Below, piece by piece: positions 50,200 through 62,199 of a stretch of 64,000 bases of DNA; positions within the stretch are counted from its first letter, which is position 1; every line of letters starts with the position of its first letter. The DNA lies in contig NC_134115.1 in the NCBI RefSeq assembly GCF_040939455.1, forward strand, positions 22,824,727 through 22,888,726, read 5' to 3'. The notes under the pieces were generated by a model. It saw only the letters and a program-made list of their open reading frames with translations, did no database searches and was not told where the DNA came from. The DNA is from Microcebus murinus. Taxonomy: Eukaryota > Chordata > Mammalia > Primates > Cheirogaleidae. The translations under genes and the position numbers were made by a program.

Positions 50200-52200
50200 T
50201 TATTTAAGCAGAGAGTTGATGGAAGGGAGAAGATCATTTGGGTATCTTGAAGAACAGCATTCTAGGCAGAACAAACCTTAAGTGCCAACATCCTGAGGTT
50301 AGAACTTTTTTTGTTAAAGAACAGCAAGGATGCAGGGTAGCCAGAAAGGATTAAGCTGGGGCAGGGGGTTACTGGTAGGATATGAGGTCACAGAGATGAT
50401 GCCAGGGGTGGGACCACATTATATAAGGCCTTTTAGATCTTTTCAAAGACCTTCAGTCTGAGCAATATGGGAGCTATTGAGGGATTTGAGGAGTGATTGG
50501 ATCTGACATATGTTTAAAACTATATTATGTCTACTAGTGGACTTCAGAACGTAAGATTGAAAGCAAGGCACTGCTGCAGTGACCTAGATGAAGGAGGATG
50601 ATGGAGAAAGTGGTAAAAAGTGTTTGAATTCAAGATACATTTGAAAGCAATGCAACAAATAGGATTTGCTGATGCTTTTGAAATAGGATGGAGAAAGGGG
50701 AAGAGAGAGAAAGAGAGGATTCAAGACTTGCACCAAGGGTTTTAACCTGAATGACTGAGAGGATAGTGTTTGCTTTAACTGAGATGATACAAACTGTGGG
50801 ATAATTTTGGGTGTATTGCACATGAATTGCCTATTAGATATCCTACCAGGGATGTTGAGCTGACAGTTGGATATGCAGACTGTGGACATGTGAGTCGTCT
50901 AGACTTCAAGGGAGGGTTCTGCATTGGAAAAATAAATTTAGATATTTGACAACACCTAGGTTATATTTAGAGTCATGAGCTCAGATTCATGTGCTACCAG
51001 GAGTGAGTGCAAATAGAAAAGAGAAGGTAAGAAGTCAGAAGAGTAAACTTTGCAGCAATTCAATGTTTAAAGACTGGGGAGATCAAAGGGACCAGCAAGG
51101 AGACAAAGAAGAAGTCCGTGCTTTAGCAGAAGAAGTAAGAAAGAGAGAAATCCTGGTAGCCAAGTGAAAACTGTGCAGTAGGAAGCAGTGAGTCAAATTT
51201 TGCCACATGGGAGCCACTATATACGTGAGCTATGTAAGTGAATGTAGTGGGGACAAAAACCTGACAAATACGAGTTCAAGAGAGAATTGGAAAGAGGACA
51301 CAAAGACAGCAATTGAAACCGATGATTTCATGGAGTTTGCTATAAAGAAGAGCAGAGAAATGGAATTGTGGCTGAGGGGAATATGAGTCAAATGAATCGA
51401 AGAAAGCTGTAAATTTTTTAAATGTGAGAGGTATTATAGGATGTTTGCATACTGATGAGAGCATTCAGAAGACAGACAGAAATTGATGATGCAAGAGATA
51501 TGAGAGATAGTTGCTAGAGGGCTTCAAAATTCACTATAGCATATTCAAACACATTCAAACATAGAAACAGAAACAGAATATTTGGGGACAGCTGCAGGTG
51601 GGCTGGGAGATGGCAAAAGCATAAAGAAGTCTGTTTTCATTACTTCTATTTTCTCAGTGAAATAAGAATCAAATCAACAGTGAGAATCAGACAGTGAGAG
51701 GAGGTGTTGAAATTTAAAAGAACTGAGAGAGAGTGTAAAATAATTGTCTAAGAGAGTGGGTGAATGAATGGATTAGAGAAATGTAGTAAGATTGCAAGAG
51801 TGCTAAAGGCCCTCTTGAGGTTGGTGGACGTGAACTTAAAATGAGACAGGTCAGCATGGCTATGTGTTTTCATTAGTCACATTTAGTCACTAAGTGCTGG
51901 TGGGAATGGACTGATAATTGGATGTAATAAGGATTAGTATTTCATCAGATTAGTAAAATGGAGAAAGAGGGGCAAGGGTACTAGAGATATATATCCAGGT
52001 AAGTTTGTGCAATTGTTGGAGTTAAGTATATGAGAGGAAATGAACCATTCAAAGAAATGTGGTGGTTGTTGAGTGGGATGCTTGAAATTGAATTTTTGGA
52101 GAAAGTACAGTTATTGGTAATGATACATTCCAGGATTTGGGAAGGAGATGCCTGAGGTAGCATGGAGAACAAGTTCATTGCAAAAATGAAAGCCAAAAAA
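50200..52200 (+). repeat. Ancient purine-rich interspersed repeat, segment 3
   Basis: The longest of three related segments. Diagnostic phrases in order: AACAGCATTCTAGGCAGAAC, CATTATATAAGGCCTTTTAG, GGATTTGAGGAGTGATTGGA, a GTTGAGCTGACAGTTGGATA segment, a GGGGACAAAAACCTGACAAA segment and AAGAGCAGAGAAATGGAATT. Noncoding; shared with 9.3 and 22.8 kb. Confidence 0.55.
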
Positions 52201-52237
52201 CTGAGAGCATACTTTATTTAAATTATCAGTAATATCT

Positions 52238-52430
52238 GTGCTGTCCAAAATGGTAAGCGCTAGCATATATTTAGTTATTTAAATGAACTAAAATTAAACA
52301 AAACTGTAGTTCCTTAGCTGCACTAGTCACATTTCAAGTGCTTAATAGCCACATGTGTCTAGTGGTTACCATATTAGGTAGTGCAGAGACAGAACATTTC
52401 CATTATTGGAGAAAGTCTATTGGATTGATC
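52238..52430. mobile_element. MITE-like DNA transposon copy
   Basis: GTGCTGTCCAA at the left and TTGGATTGATC at the right are imperfect inverted ends. The interior has ATTTCAAGTGCTTAATAGCC and GTCTAGTGGTTACCATATTA. Same family as 5,431-5,641. Confidence 0.65.
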
Positions 52431-53400
52431 TTCATGAATATTGACATTGTCAACAATTATGACAAGAGTAACTTTGGAGAAGGTCAATGAGCCAGCTGGT
52501 AAAATCTTAAAAGAATGAGTACCAAAGAGGTTATCTGCCCCTAACTTCATGCCCAATGGCTCTGACAAGTGTGGGAGAGAAAGCAGCCACTCTTTGGGAA
52601 GGCTGACAGGGAACAGGGTACCATCAGGAAAGAATCAGATTTTAGTTATATTAAATTTGTGAAAAAAACATTCAGAAAAAGACTGAATATATAGGAATTT
52701 GTAGATAAGAGGAGGTGAGGTCTATAGGGTACCATGGAAGTTTCTGTGGAGTTGAGGAGAGTAAATTAGATCAGTGTAAGAAATATACAAGATAAGATTC
52801 CAAATGAAGAAAGATGACCTCAAAGTCTTGGGCTTCTTATAGTGACTTATATAAGGAATGGAACATAGTAAGGTTATTTACAATGGTCTCTTAGGTCAGG
52901 TTGTGAGTGCTGGTAGGGAGACATGAGCTGGATTCTCATAAGTAATGGTTATCAGGGATATCAGAAGGAAATCTTAGTAATACTATGTATTTTTAATAGA
53001 AATAAATATAGATATAGATTTATTTATCTGTAGATCAATATAGATATCTATACATTAATAGATAACAAACAGATAAAATCAACATAGATAATAATTACGT
53101 AGATTATATCTGATATTATATAGAAATATCTACATCAAAATATCTAAATAGATTAATATCAATATATATCTTTCTATCTGTATCTATATCTATATTTAAT
53201 ATCCAGATCTTATATTTTGGTTTTAAAATTCAGAAAACAGTTGTAAAATTATTTTTATACGTTGTGTATCTTTTCTTGAAATAATTATCTTTTGTTTTTG
53301 CCTTTGGCTTTCTAAACAGCTTTGTAACACTATTCAGACATTTTAAAATATGAATCTTGCCCAGCCAACCCTTTTGCATTCTGGCTTCCCAATGTTTAAA
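52431..53400. other. Unassigned sequence with an AT-rich GATA-like repeat
   Basis: No gene. At 53,000-53,210 there is a degenerate array of ATAGATAT and ATCTATAT units in both orientations. Confidence 0.5.
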
Positions 53401-55900
53401 ACACTTGGTCTTGCAAGCTTCATCTTAGTTGACTGGAAAATCAATTAAATATTTTTTTTTCCTGAGATGAGCAGTAGTCTATATTCTGGGCTCTTTCATA
53501 TCTGGGAATGTCTATTTGTTGCCTTCTTATAAGAATGATATTTTTTATTATAAAATTATTGGGTCATAGCATTTCTTCTAGAACTCCAGATGTTGTTCCA
53601 TTATTTTCTGTTAATGTTACAGAAAAGGAATTTGTGGTAAATTGAATATTACTTCTTTGTTAGAAATGCCTTTTAAATTCCGCCTGTATACCAGTAAAGT
53701 ATTTTGTCTTTATCTTTATAGTTCAAAAATTTTTTCCAGCCTATATCTAAAAATAAGCCTCTTAATTAGTTTTGCCTGGGGTGAGCTTGTTCAATACATA
53801 GCTCTTCTCTCAACATAGGAAAAATTTATCTTTCCACTATTGCTTTCATTCTAGGTTCTAGCTCTTCATTTTCTGTATGTAGAGTCTTTCATATCTTTTC
53901 CTCTTATTTCCATTCCTCCACAGAAAAGTATTAAAATTTTGCTTCTACAGGGTTAGACCTCATCTTTACTGAATCAGTTGTGTGTTTTTATTTTTACACT
54001 CTTTTAAAGTTTTTAAATGTAATATTTAACACATAAAATGATATATTTAATATGTATATATATAGAGCATAATAAAATGAATATTCATAACTTACTGTCC
54101 ATCCGAAGAGCTGAACACTACCAACACTTTTGAAGGTGTGTTCATCACCAACCCTATGCTCTGTACTTTTTATCAGAAATTTTATGATCTTAAACTTTAG
54201 GTTTAATATTCCCCTGAGTTTTTTGGAAAAATAAACCTTTTATTTTATTAAGAGTTTTAGAGATAGTATTGAGAGTTACCATACAGCCTTTGCTATCTTT
54301 GTTATTTTACACTATAATTTGGATTATTTTTCAATTCTTCAGAATCTAATCCATTCCATTTTTATCTAGTCTTTTTTTCCCCCTACAATAGAGTCCATAT
54401 CTGCTCACATTTTATAGAGAATGCTAGACAGTTTACTGAAATTTTCATGTGTGTCCTTCAGTTTTTTTTCCACGTATGTTTTTCTTTTGAGCCCTCTTGA
54501 TGGTGATTTTTCCCTTTATTCAGGCAGAACTTTTTAATAGGTCTTGTATTAGTTTTCTAGGGCTGCAGTAACAAAGTAGAACCAACTAGGTGGCTAAAAA
54601 CAGCAGAAACTTATTCTCTTACAGTTCTGGAGGCTAGAAGTCCAAAGTCAAGGTGGTCATAGGGGATGTACATGCTTCCTCTGAAGCCTTTAGGAGAGGA
54701 TCCTTCATGTTTCTTCCAGCTTCTGACAGCCCAGATGTTCCTTGGCTTGTGGCAGCATCACTCCAGTCTCTGCCTCCATCTTCTTTCTGTGTCTGTCTTC
54801 ACATGGCATATTCTTCTCTCTGTGTTTGTGTCCAAATTTCCCTCTTCTTATATGGACACCAGTCGTATTAGATTAAGGGCCCACCCTACTCCAGTATGAC
54901 CTCATTTCAAATTAACTGATTACATCTGCAATAACCCTATTCTTTGACATTCACAGGTACTGGAAGTTAGTACTTCAACATATGCTTTTTGGGGACATAA
55001 GTCAGCCTGTCACAAACCTCATGTTTGTTTGTTTGTTTATTTATTTTCTTCATTACTCATCTCTGATTTGATCTATTCAGGTTTGACATTTGTCTCCAGA
55101 ATGGATTATCTCCTGGTCTTGCAAATTTCCCAAAGCACACTGTCAGGACAGCTTTATTACTTAATTTCTACAACAGTTTCCAATTTCTGGGCTTCATGTT
55201 GTTTTCTCGAGTGCATCTCCTATCTTATTCTATTCCAGGTTGTTTCTCTCTCTCTCTCTCTCTCTTTTTTTCTTTAACTCTGAGCTGCTATAGAAAAACT
55301 ATTAAAACAGTATTTCTTAGAACATCTGTATTGTGACTCATTTCCATCTGGTTTCTGATCATTTGTTTTCTGAAATTTCCATGCTCTGTCTTGTTATTAG
55401 ACCACAAGGATAGGAAAAGGTTGGGGAAAGAGTACTTTGCAGAATTTGGATGATGGCAATAGATGTTGGCTTAATTTTTTTACTGATTCAGAACCAGAGG
55501 GAGGGGTATGAAGCTGGGGTATTTTGTGAATGGAAGTTCTATCATTTGTGTATATTTGTCTCTAGTTCTGGCATTAGGTGGTCTTTCAGTCCTGGTACAC
55601 AGTGTTGTTGAGAATATTTGTCTTTGTTCTTCATGTGGTATTTTTATAATAACTTAAACATTTACTAAGAAGTTGGGAGAGGATGCATGAGGAACTGCTG
55701 CTCTCCTTCCCTGGGTTCTTGAACATAAAGGCCATGCTGTTTTAAAGGTTTAGTCAATATTCTGTGTCCATGCTATTTGGAGTCTCTTGGTGCTGTCCTT
55801 TCGTCTTTCACCTCCTTTAGCCTCCCTTTGAGGTTCTTTCACATGTAAAATAAAAAGGCGGTGAATGATAATCATTGACAGTATCATACATGGTTATTTT
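53400..55900 (-). mobile_element. Old LINE remnants, antisense, split by an MLT1 LTR
   Basis: Long T-rich stretches carry phrases typical of antisense L1M remnants (GGGTCATAGCATTTCTTCTA, TAAAATGAATATTCATAACT). A TC microsatellite lies at 55,242-55,266. Diverged, with no frame; more than one element may be present. Confidence 0.4.
54546..55017 (-). mobile_element. MLT1-type LTR, antisense
   Basis: Reverse-orientation MaLR blocks: GTATTAGTTTTCTAGGGCTG, CTTACAGTTCTGGAGGCTAG, GTATTAGATTAAGGGCCCAC and TCATTTCAAATTAACTGATT, with an end near CCTGTCACAAACC. Near full length; solo LTR. Confidence 0.8.
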
Positions 55901-55929
55901 TGTATTCTGTTTAATTTATTTTCTACTTA

Positions 55930-57265
55930 AAAAAATAGTCTGCTCAAAAACAAGAATTAAAACAAACAACCTAATTAAAGAATGGGCAAAGGAGTGAAAT
56001 AGATATTTTTTCCAAAGAATATATACAAATGGCTAATAAGCACATGAAAAAATGCTCTACACACCACTAATCATTAGGGAACTGCAAATCACACAAGGAG
56101 AAGCTACTGCACACCCATTAAGACAGTTATTATTAAAAAATTGGAAAATAACAAGTATTGGTGAGGATGTGGAGAAATTGCAACACTCATGCATTGCTCC
56201 TGGGGATATAAAATGGTTCCGGCACTGAGGGAAATAATATGGAGGTTCCCCAAAATGTTAAACATACAATTCCCAAATGACCCAGTAATTCCACTTCTAG
56301 GTATCTACCCCAAAGAATTGAAAGCAAGGACTTGAACAGATATTTGTAGATCAATGTTATAGAAGCATTTATTCACAATAGCCAAAAAGTGGAAAGAATC
56401 CAAATGTACACTACATATGAGTAGATTTAAAAAAGTGTTATAAACATATAATGAAATGTTATTTAGCCTTGAAAAGGAAGGGAATTTGGGTATATGCTAC
56501 AACATGGATTGAAAACATTATGGTAAGTAAAATAAGCCAGACATTGTTACAGCTGGAATTCGCAGGGCCATGGGACAGAGAGACTGAGTCATTGAGGCTG
56601 TAATTATCAAAAGGAGTTTTATTGTCTAGCTTGAGCTAGGGTCCAAGCTGGGCTGTGGCCTCTTGTTCAGGCAGGGCCCCCCCCCCATGTGCAAGTGAGC
56701 CTTTATACCTAAGCTGGTTACATGCTGATCACGCGTCTGCAACTTTACAGTGATTGGTGGGCCCGCACTGAACACGCATCTGCCCAGCCTCTTACTTCAT
56801 CCTGCCCCTGATAGGCTCTAACCTGCTCCGGGTCCTAGCCAAGAGGCTCCGGTTTCAGCATTTTTTTTCTCTGCATCCCATAATGCACCCATAATGCCCT
56901 GCGGTTAGCAAGCAAGCAGTAAACAGAAGCTGAAAGGCGGTGGTTAGCCTAATATCCCAGTATCTTACAACATAAATGACAGTTACTGCATGATTCTGCT
57001 TATATGAGATTCCCAGAAGAGGCAAATTTGTAGAGACAGAAAATATAATAGAGGTTACCAGGGGTTGGTGGAAGACAGAAATGGGGACTTATTGTTTAAG
57101 AGGTATGGGTTTCTGTTTGGAATGCTGACAAAATTATGGAAATGAATAGTGGTAATGAGTATAAAAAGTTATAAATGTACTTAATACCACTAAATTATAC
57201 ACTTAAAATGGTTAAAATGGTAAATTGATATTATATATATTTTACCATAATAGAAAAATCCAACC
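55930..57265 (+). mobile_element. Old L1 (ORF2 end and 3' UTR) hosting a solo LTR
   Basis: Sense L1 with GAATGGGCAAAGGAGTGAAA, GAACTGCAAATCACACAAGG, CCAGTAATTCCACTTCTAGG and GTATCTACCCCAAAGAATTG. After the LTR it continues with ACAGTTACTGCATGATTCTG and ends near ATATTTTACCATAATAGAAA. L1MA/L1MB-like, no intact frame. The LTR splits it at 56,541-56,973. Confidence 0.85.
56541..56973 (-). mobile_element. Solo retroviral LTR (ERV1-like) with 4-bp TSD
   Basis: A 425-bp LTR at 56,545-56,969 is bounded by the 4-bp TSD ACAT (56,541-56,544 and 56,970-56,973). Read on the minus strand it starts TGTAAGATAC and ends AGCTGTAACA, the TG...CA ends of a retroviral LTR. In that orientation it has a CCAAT box, TATAAAGG (about 56,700) and AATAAAACTCC (about 56,613) at normal LTR spacing. 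A C-run lies at 56,679-56,687. The 4-bp TSD fits gammaretrovirus-like ERV1 integration. No internal retroviral sequence lies between two LTRs, so recombination has left a solo LTR. Family not named. Confidence 0.88.
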
Positions 57266-57269
57266 CTTC

Positions 57270-57600
57270 CCCCCCACAAAAGATAGTCTAATATAGAATA
57301 GGAGGTTTGGGGGCAATTTACCAGCCACCTAGTGCTTCTATTCTCCCAAATTTTAAGGAGATGGTGTGTTTCTGGGCAATATCACTGTGAACCCTGGAGA
57401 TAAAAACAGTTTGGTCAAATAGTAGTTGAAAAGAGCCAAGTATAGTGATCAAGGTAAATCATTTTGCTTTGTAGTCAGTTTCCTTTTAAACCCTGCTCTT
57501 TAGAGCTTGTATTTTGCATTTTAATATAGTTGGCAATTGGAGAACTAAGATTTTTTTTCTTTTAAGCAGATAATTGTCGATTGGGAAAACTACTTAGCAC
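57270..57600. other. Unassigned sequence
   Basis: Nothing recognised between the old L1 end and the next MLT1 LTR. Confidence 0.35.
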
Positions 57601-58060
57601 TGTATTAGTGTCCTGTAACAAATTAGCATAACTAGGTGGTTTATAATAACAGAAATTTATTCTCTCACAGCTCTGAAGGCCAGAAGCCAGGAATGAGTAC
57701 CACTGGGCTGAAATCAAGGTGTTGGCAGGGCCATGCTCTCTCCCGAGGCTTTAGGGGAGATTCCGTTTCTTGCCTCTCCCAGCATGTGGGGAATGCTGGC
57801 ATTCTTTGTCTTGTGGCCACATCACGCCAATCCCTGCCTCTGTCTTCACTTCTTCCTTCTCCTCTGTGTGTGTAAAGTCTCCCTCTGCTTCTCTTTTGTA
57901 AGGATACACGCAGTTACATTTAGCACCTGCAGGGTAATCTCTCCATCTCAAGATCCTTAACGTAATCACATCAGCAAAGTTCATTTCACCTTACAGATAA
58001 AATGTACAGGTTCTAGGGATTAGGACCAGATGTCTTTGAAGGACCATTATTCTGCTCAGC
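57601..58060 (-). mobile_element. MLT1-type LTR, antisense
   Basis: Reverse MaLR blocks: TGTATTAGTGTCCTGTAACA, CTCTCACAGCTCTGAAGGCC, CATCTCAAGATCCTTAACGT and AATCACATCAGCAAAGTTCA. Solo LTR. The 79-codon open frame at 57,636-57,875 lies inside it and is not a gene. Confidence 0.75.
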
Positions 58061-58069
58061 ACTGGCACC

Positions 58070-58605
58070 ATCTACTATGATCCAGCAATTGTGTACACAC
58101 ACACATATTTTTTTTTCCTACCAAAATGCATGTTTAAAAATGTTCATAACAGCATGACTTGTCATAGTCAGAAACTGGAACAATCCAAATATCCATCAAC
58201 AGTACAGTGGCTGAACCAGCTGGGATCTGGTCACACAAAGGAGTATTTTGCAGCAGTGAGAATGGAAGCCCTGAAACTAGATGCAACATCATGGATGAAT
58301 CTCACACATAGAATGTGACTGAAAGCAAGCAGCTACAAAAGAGCAAGCCCTAAAAGAGTCCACTTTCCTAACATTAAAACAGGCAAATGACTCTGTAGTT
58401 TTAAAAGTCAGGATAATGGTTTCCTTGCAGGAGGCAACGATGGGAAGAGAGTGTATGAGGGTTTTTGGGGTGCTGGTGAGATTTCTTGATCTGGGTGCTA
58501 GGTATTAATACTTAAGTCAACTTGCTTTGTAAGAATTCACTAAGCTTCCCACTTTTATGACGTGTGTGAATCACAAAATGTATAATTAAGTGAAAAAGAA
58601 AGCTA
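58070..58605 (+). mobile_element. Old LINE 3' remnant, sense (L1M/HAL1-like)
   Basis: The blocks TGATCCAGCAATTGTGTACA, CCAAATATCCATCAACAGTA, GAATCTCACACATAGAATGT and GGTGAGATTTCTTGATCTGG fit the 3' part of an old L1-class element. No intact frame. Confidence 0.7.
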
Positions 58606-58911
58606 CCAGTTTTCTCAGGGCCAGGCAGAATCTTCAGGGTAGTAACCAGAGTAACAGAGAGCTAGAGCCAGAAGAAGAGGAAGGGGTCCTGACTTCAGGT
58701 CGCAGTCAGGGTTTGAGGAGTTTGAGGCTGCAGAGCCTAAGAACAAACAGATGAGATGGATGATATTTAGAGAAGTATCAGCTTTTCTCAAATCCTTTGA
58801 GAAAATGTATAAATAAATAAATCAGTTGCAAGACGGACAGTTGGATCACTAGATAAAGTACAGAGGTATGGTTTGAACACAGGCAGTTGGGTCAGTTAAG
58901 CTATCACGAAC
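58606..58911. other. Unassigned sequence
   Basis: Nothing recognised. Confidence 0.35.
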
Positions 58912-59115
58912 AATGCTGGCCAATTTGATAGCCGTTAGCCACATGAGGCTATTCAGATGAAATGTGGCCAGTACAAATGGAGATGTGCTGTATATCAGCT
59001 TTCAAAGACATAATACAAAAATGAATAACACTGCTTTATATTGATTACATGTTGAAATGATAACCTTTGGATATACTGAGCTAAATTAAATATATAATTA
59101 AACTAATTTCCACTT
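58912..59115. mobile_element. MITE-like DNA transposon fragment
   Basis: AATGCTGGCCAATTTGATAG at the left matches the GTGCTGTCCAA end of the copy at 52.2 kb. The interior has GTTAGCCACATGAGGCTATT and TTACATGTTGAAATGATAAC. The right end is not clear. Confidence 0.55.
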
Positions 59116-59515
59116 GTTCCTTTTTATTTTTAAAAATACTAAAACAATTAAAATAACATGAGTAACACTTGTGACTTGCATTCTATTTGTATTAGATGAC
59201 ACTTATCTAGACCATGGTAAATCTGATAAACAGTTGATAGGTATGCAAACTATTGTTTATTTGCTTTTCTGGCTGGTATAGAATTTAGACAGGGCCTGAT
59301 TAGGATTAGCCCTACAAAGGGAAGACTGAAGAGACTGGCGTTGGTAGCAAACAAGACAACTATTATTTCTGAGTTTTCACATCCACAGGAGGCCTAATTG
59401 TTCAAAATGATGAGTTCAAAACTAAGCCATCATTGCTCATCTAGTGGTTACGTAATCTCGTAACAGAACCAGTGGAGAGAATATTATAAGCAGCTTTTTG
59501 GGAGAAGGTGGTGTG
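59116..59515. other. Unassigned sequence
   Basis: Nothing recognised. Confidence 0.35.
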
Positions 59516-59519
59516 ACAA

Positions 59520-59700
59520 AGTGGGCAGAGAACTGTCACTGGAGTCAGACATTCCTGAATTCCGGTAGAGAGGCTGTTACTTACAGGCTGGGTGGCCTCA
59601 GCCCAATGACATAATCCCTCTGGACTTTATTTTCCACGCTATGCAGTGAGCTTATTAATGTCTACCTGGTAGGCTTTTAGGTTTGGAATAATACACAAAG
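59520..59700 (+). mobile_element. MIR SINE, sense
   Basis: Blocks for the central domain (TTACTTACAGGCTGGGTGGC), GACATAATCCCTCTGGACTT and TGTCTACCTGGTAGGC are in sense MIR order. Confidence 0.7.
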
Positions 59701-60560
59701 CATACAAATGACTGTCAAAAGTTGTAGTGCTCTCATTCTTGAGTTCATTAAAAAGTATAAAGAAAAACACAATAAACATTTTCTGAGTTTTGACCAGAAA
59801 AAAAACTTTTTTTTTTTTTTAGATTCTTGAGATACTTTAGAAAAATCTTGAGTCATTCCAAATCTTTGGTTTCCCTGGCAAATAATGAAGATAAGCTCAC
59901 ACACACACAGAAAGCCAGGCCATGGGGCATCTCCTCTTTCTCCTTGTGTACATTTCGCTTCAAGGAACTAGTGCCTGGATCACAAAGCATTACTCTGCAT
60001 TCAAACACTCAGCAATGGCAGCTCGTTCCTTCTCGTCCCAGATGTAGGCAGGCCACCCCATCAATCACTCTCACAGTCACCCATCAGCATGTCATTGCGG
60101 TATCAGAGCTCTGTTTTGGCAGGCTCACTGCAGGGTACACGTAATCGATGGAGACGCCACACTTAGCTGTGATTGATGCCAATCTTTTGACAATTTCGCC
60201 TGCCAGACCCCTCCATCATTTGGTGGCAATGCTTTCCTGAGTGCTAAATAATTTCTGTGAATTATCACAGCCACTTTATAGATTGACTTGTAGTGATGTC
60301 TTTTGTCACAGCTGCAAAAGGGTTTTTTTTTTTTTTTTTACATTGCATGTTCCTTTTCTTTTTAACCTCCGAGGCTTCTTTCCATGTTTCTATCACTCTC
60401 CATTCATCACAGCAGGGTTTTTTTTCAAGGTAAATAAAAAGGATATTATAATCAGTCTAGTTGGGCAGATGTCTGAAATCCATTTCCAATTCTTCATTTG
60501 GCTGCCAGCATGACCTTGAAAATATAATTGTTGCTATTGCCTTCATGTTTCTCTTCTCTT
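59701..60560. other. Unassigned sequence
   Basis: No repeat recognised apart from A/T runs at 59,800-59,820 and 60,320-60,340. Base composition is more balanced at 59,900-60,240 than in the flanks. The open frames (59,827-60,144; 60,241-60,513) have no known domain. Confidence 0.35.
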
Positions 60561-60834
60561 TGATATTATGCTTTTTTTTTTCAATGTTTTTTTTTTAATT
60601 TTTTTTTTACTTTGGCATATTATGGGGGTACAGATTTTAAGGTTTCAATAAATGCCCATTTCCCCCCCAACCCCCAAAAGTCTGAGTCTCCATCATGACC
60701 ATCCCCCAGATGGTGCACATCTCACTCATTATGTATGTATATACCCGCCCCCCTCCCTCCTCCCCCCTGCCCAATACCCTATTACTGTAGCACCTATGTG
60801 TCCACTTAGGTGCTACTCTGATATTATGCTTTTT
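60561..60834 (-). mobile_element. 5'-truncated young L1 3' UTR with perfect TSD, antisense
   Basis: The TSD TGATATTATGCTTTTT (16 bp, perfect) lies at 60,561-60,576 and 60,819-60,834. Between them is the antisense 3' UTR of the same L1 lineage as the 24-30 kb copy: GGGGGTACAGATTTTAAGG, the C-rich complement of the G tracts, and CCTATGTGTCCACTTAGGTG. It is truncated at the point equivalent to about 29,756 of the full-length element. Confidence 0.93.
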
Positions 60835-61284
60835 AGAAATTTGAGATTTCAGTTTCAAATCAAGTGCCCACCTCCTGCTTATGATCCAGCATTTGGTGTT
60901 GACCATAGAGGCCTTCCAATTTTGGACTTGGTGACATGGTCTCAATTCCTCCCTTTGCTTGTCCCTATGTCCCCACCCCAGCTCTACACCTAGAAGTATA
61001 GCTGTCATGAAACTATTAGTAGATGGCAGATTCAGGTGGGTCCCAGGAACTGCCCTGTTACTCAGAGTCACGTGTAACTGAAAGCTAGAGAAATGCAAAA
61101 TAAAGCACTTACTTCATCCTCTTTACTGAAAAATGAACAGCACTTTCATGTGATGATATCCAAAGAGACATTAAAAAAGAGGGATAACTATATTCAAATT
61201 AATAGGACATATTCTGTGTACTAAAAGACAATAGGTGGTTAACTTCACCTTTCACTCAAGACCAGCCATTGCACCTCTCTAACA
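60835..61284. other. Unassigned sequence
   Basis: No gene or repeat recognised. The plus-strand frame at 60,652-60,993 starts inside the L1 fragment and is not a gene. Confidence 0.35.
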
Positions 61285-61679
<395 letters not shown>

Positions 61680-62195
61680 GAAACAAAAAATATCCTAAAT
61701 GATTTTCTTCTAAATGCTTCATTAGTGACCTTTATTCTTCTTGTATATTCTTCTGCAAATCTCAATGACTAAAATAATTAAGACTCATATAAAATCTCAT
61801 AAAAACATGAACATACTCATTTAGAGTTGCTTTAAGGAATAAGGAAATTACCCAGGAGAGTAAAATGTAATTTTATTTTTTCTTTTAATATATTTATCTT
61901 TAGAAGTCCATCTCGAGTCCAACACCGTCTGCAAAAACTGCTCTAATAATTTTAGCTATCAATTTTTTTCATAATTTCTTGCTTTCAAATCAGCTAAACT
62001 CTAAAATAATATCTTAACTCATATTCTTAATTTATATAAACCATATTACTTTCCCATGAGATGGAAATCTACAGTGGGGTGGGAAAACTTTTTCTGTGAA
62101 GAGATGGGGAGTAATTATTTTAGACTTTTCAATTCAAGAGACAACGTCATCAACACTTGGAGAAACTGTTCTCCCCAAAGGCTAATAGCCTTTTT
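61680..62195. other. Unassigned AT-rich sequence
   Basis: Nothing recognised. Confidence 0.35.
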
Positions 62196-62199
62196 TTTT

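Noticed and set aside
53000..53210. Possible CRISPR-like or satellite array
   Set aside because: The ATCTATAT/ATAGATAT units are irregular and lack spacers. It is ordinary AT-rich microsatellite-like DNA in a mammalian genome.
57636..57875. 79-codon open frame
   Set aside because: It lies entirely inside an antisense MLT1 LTR; the apparent protein is a reading of noncoding LTR sequence.
60652..60993. 113-codon proline-rich frame on the plus strand
   Set aside because: Its first half is the antisense of a C-rich L1 3' UTR, so it is a repeat artefact.
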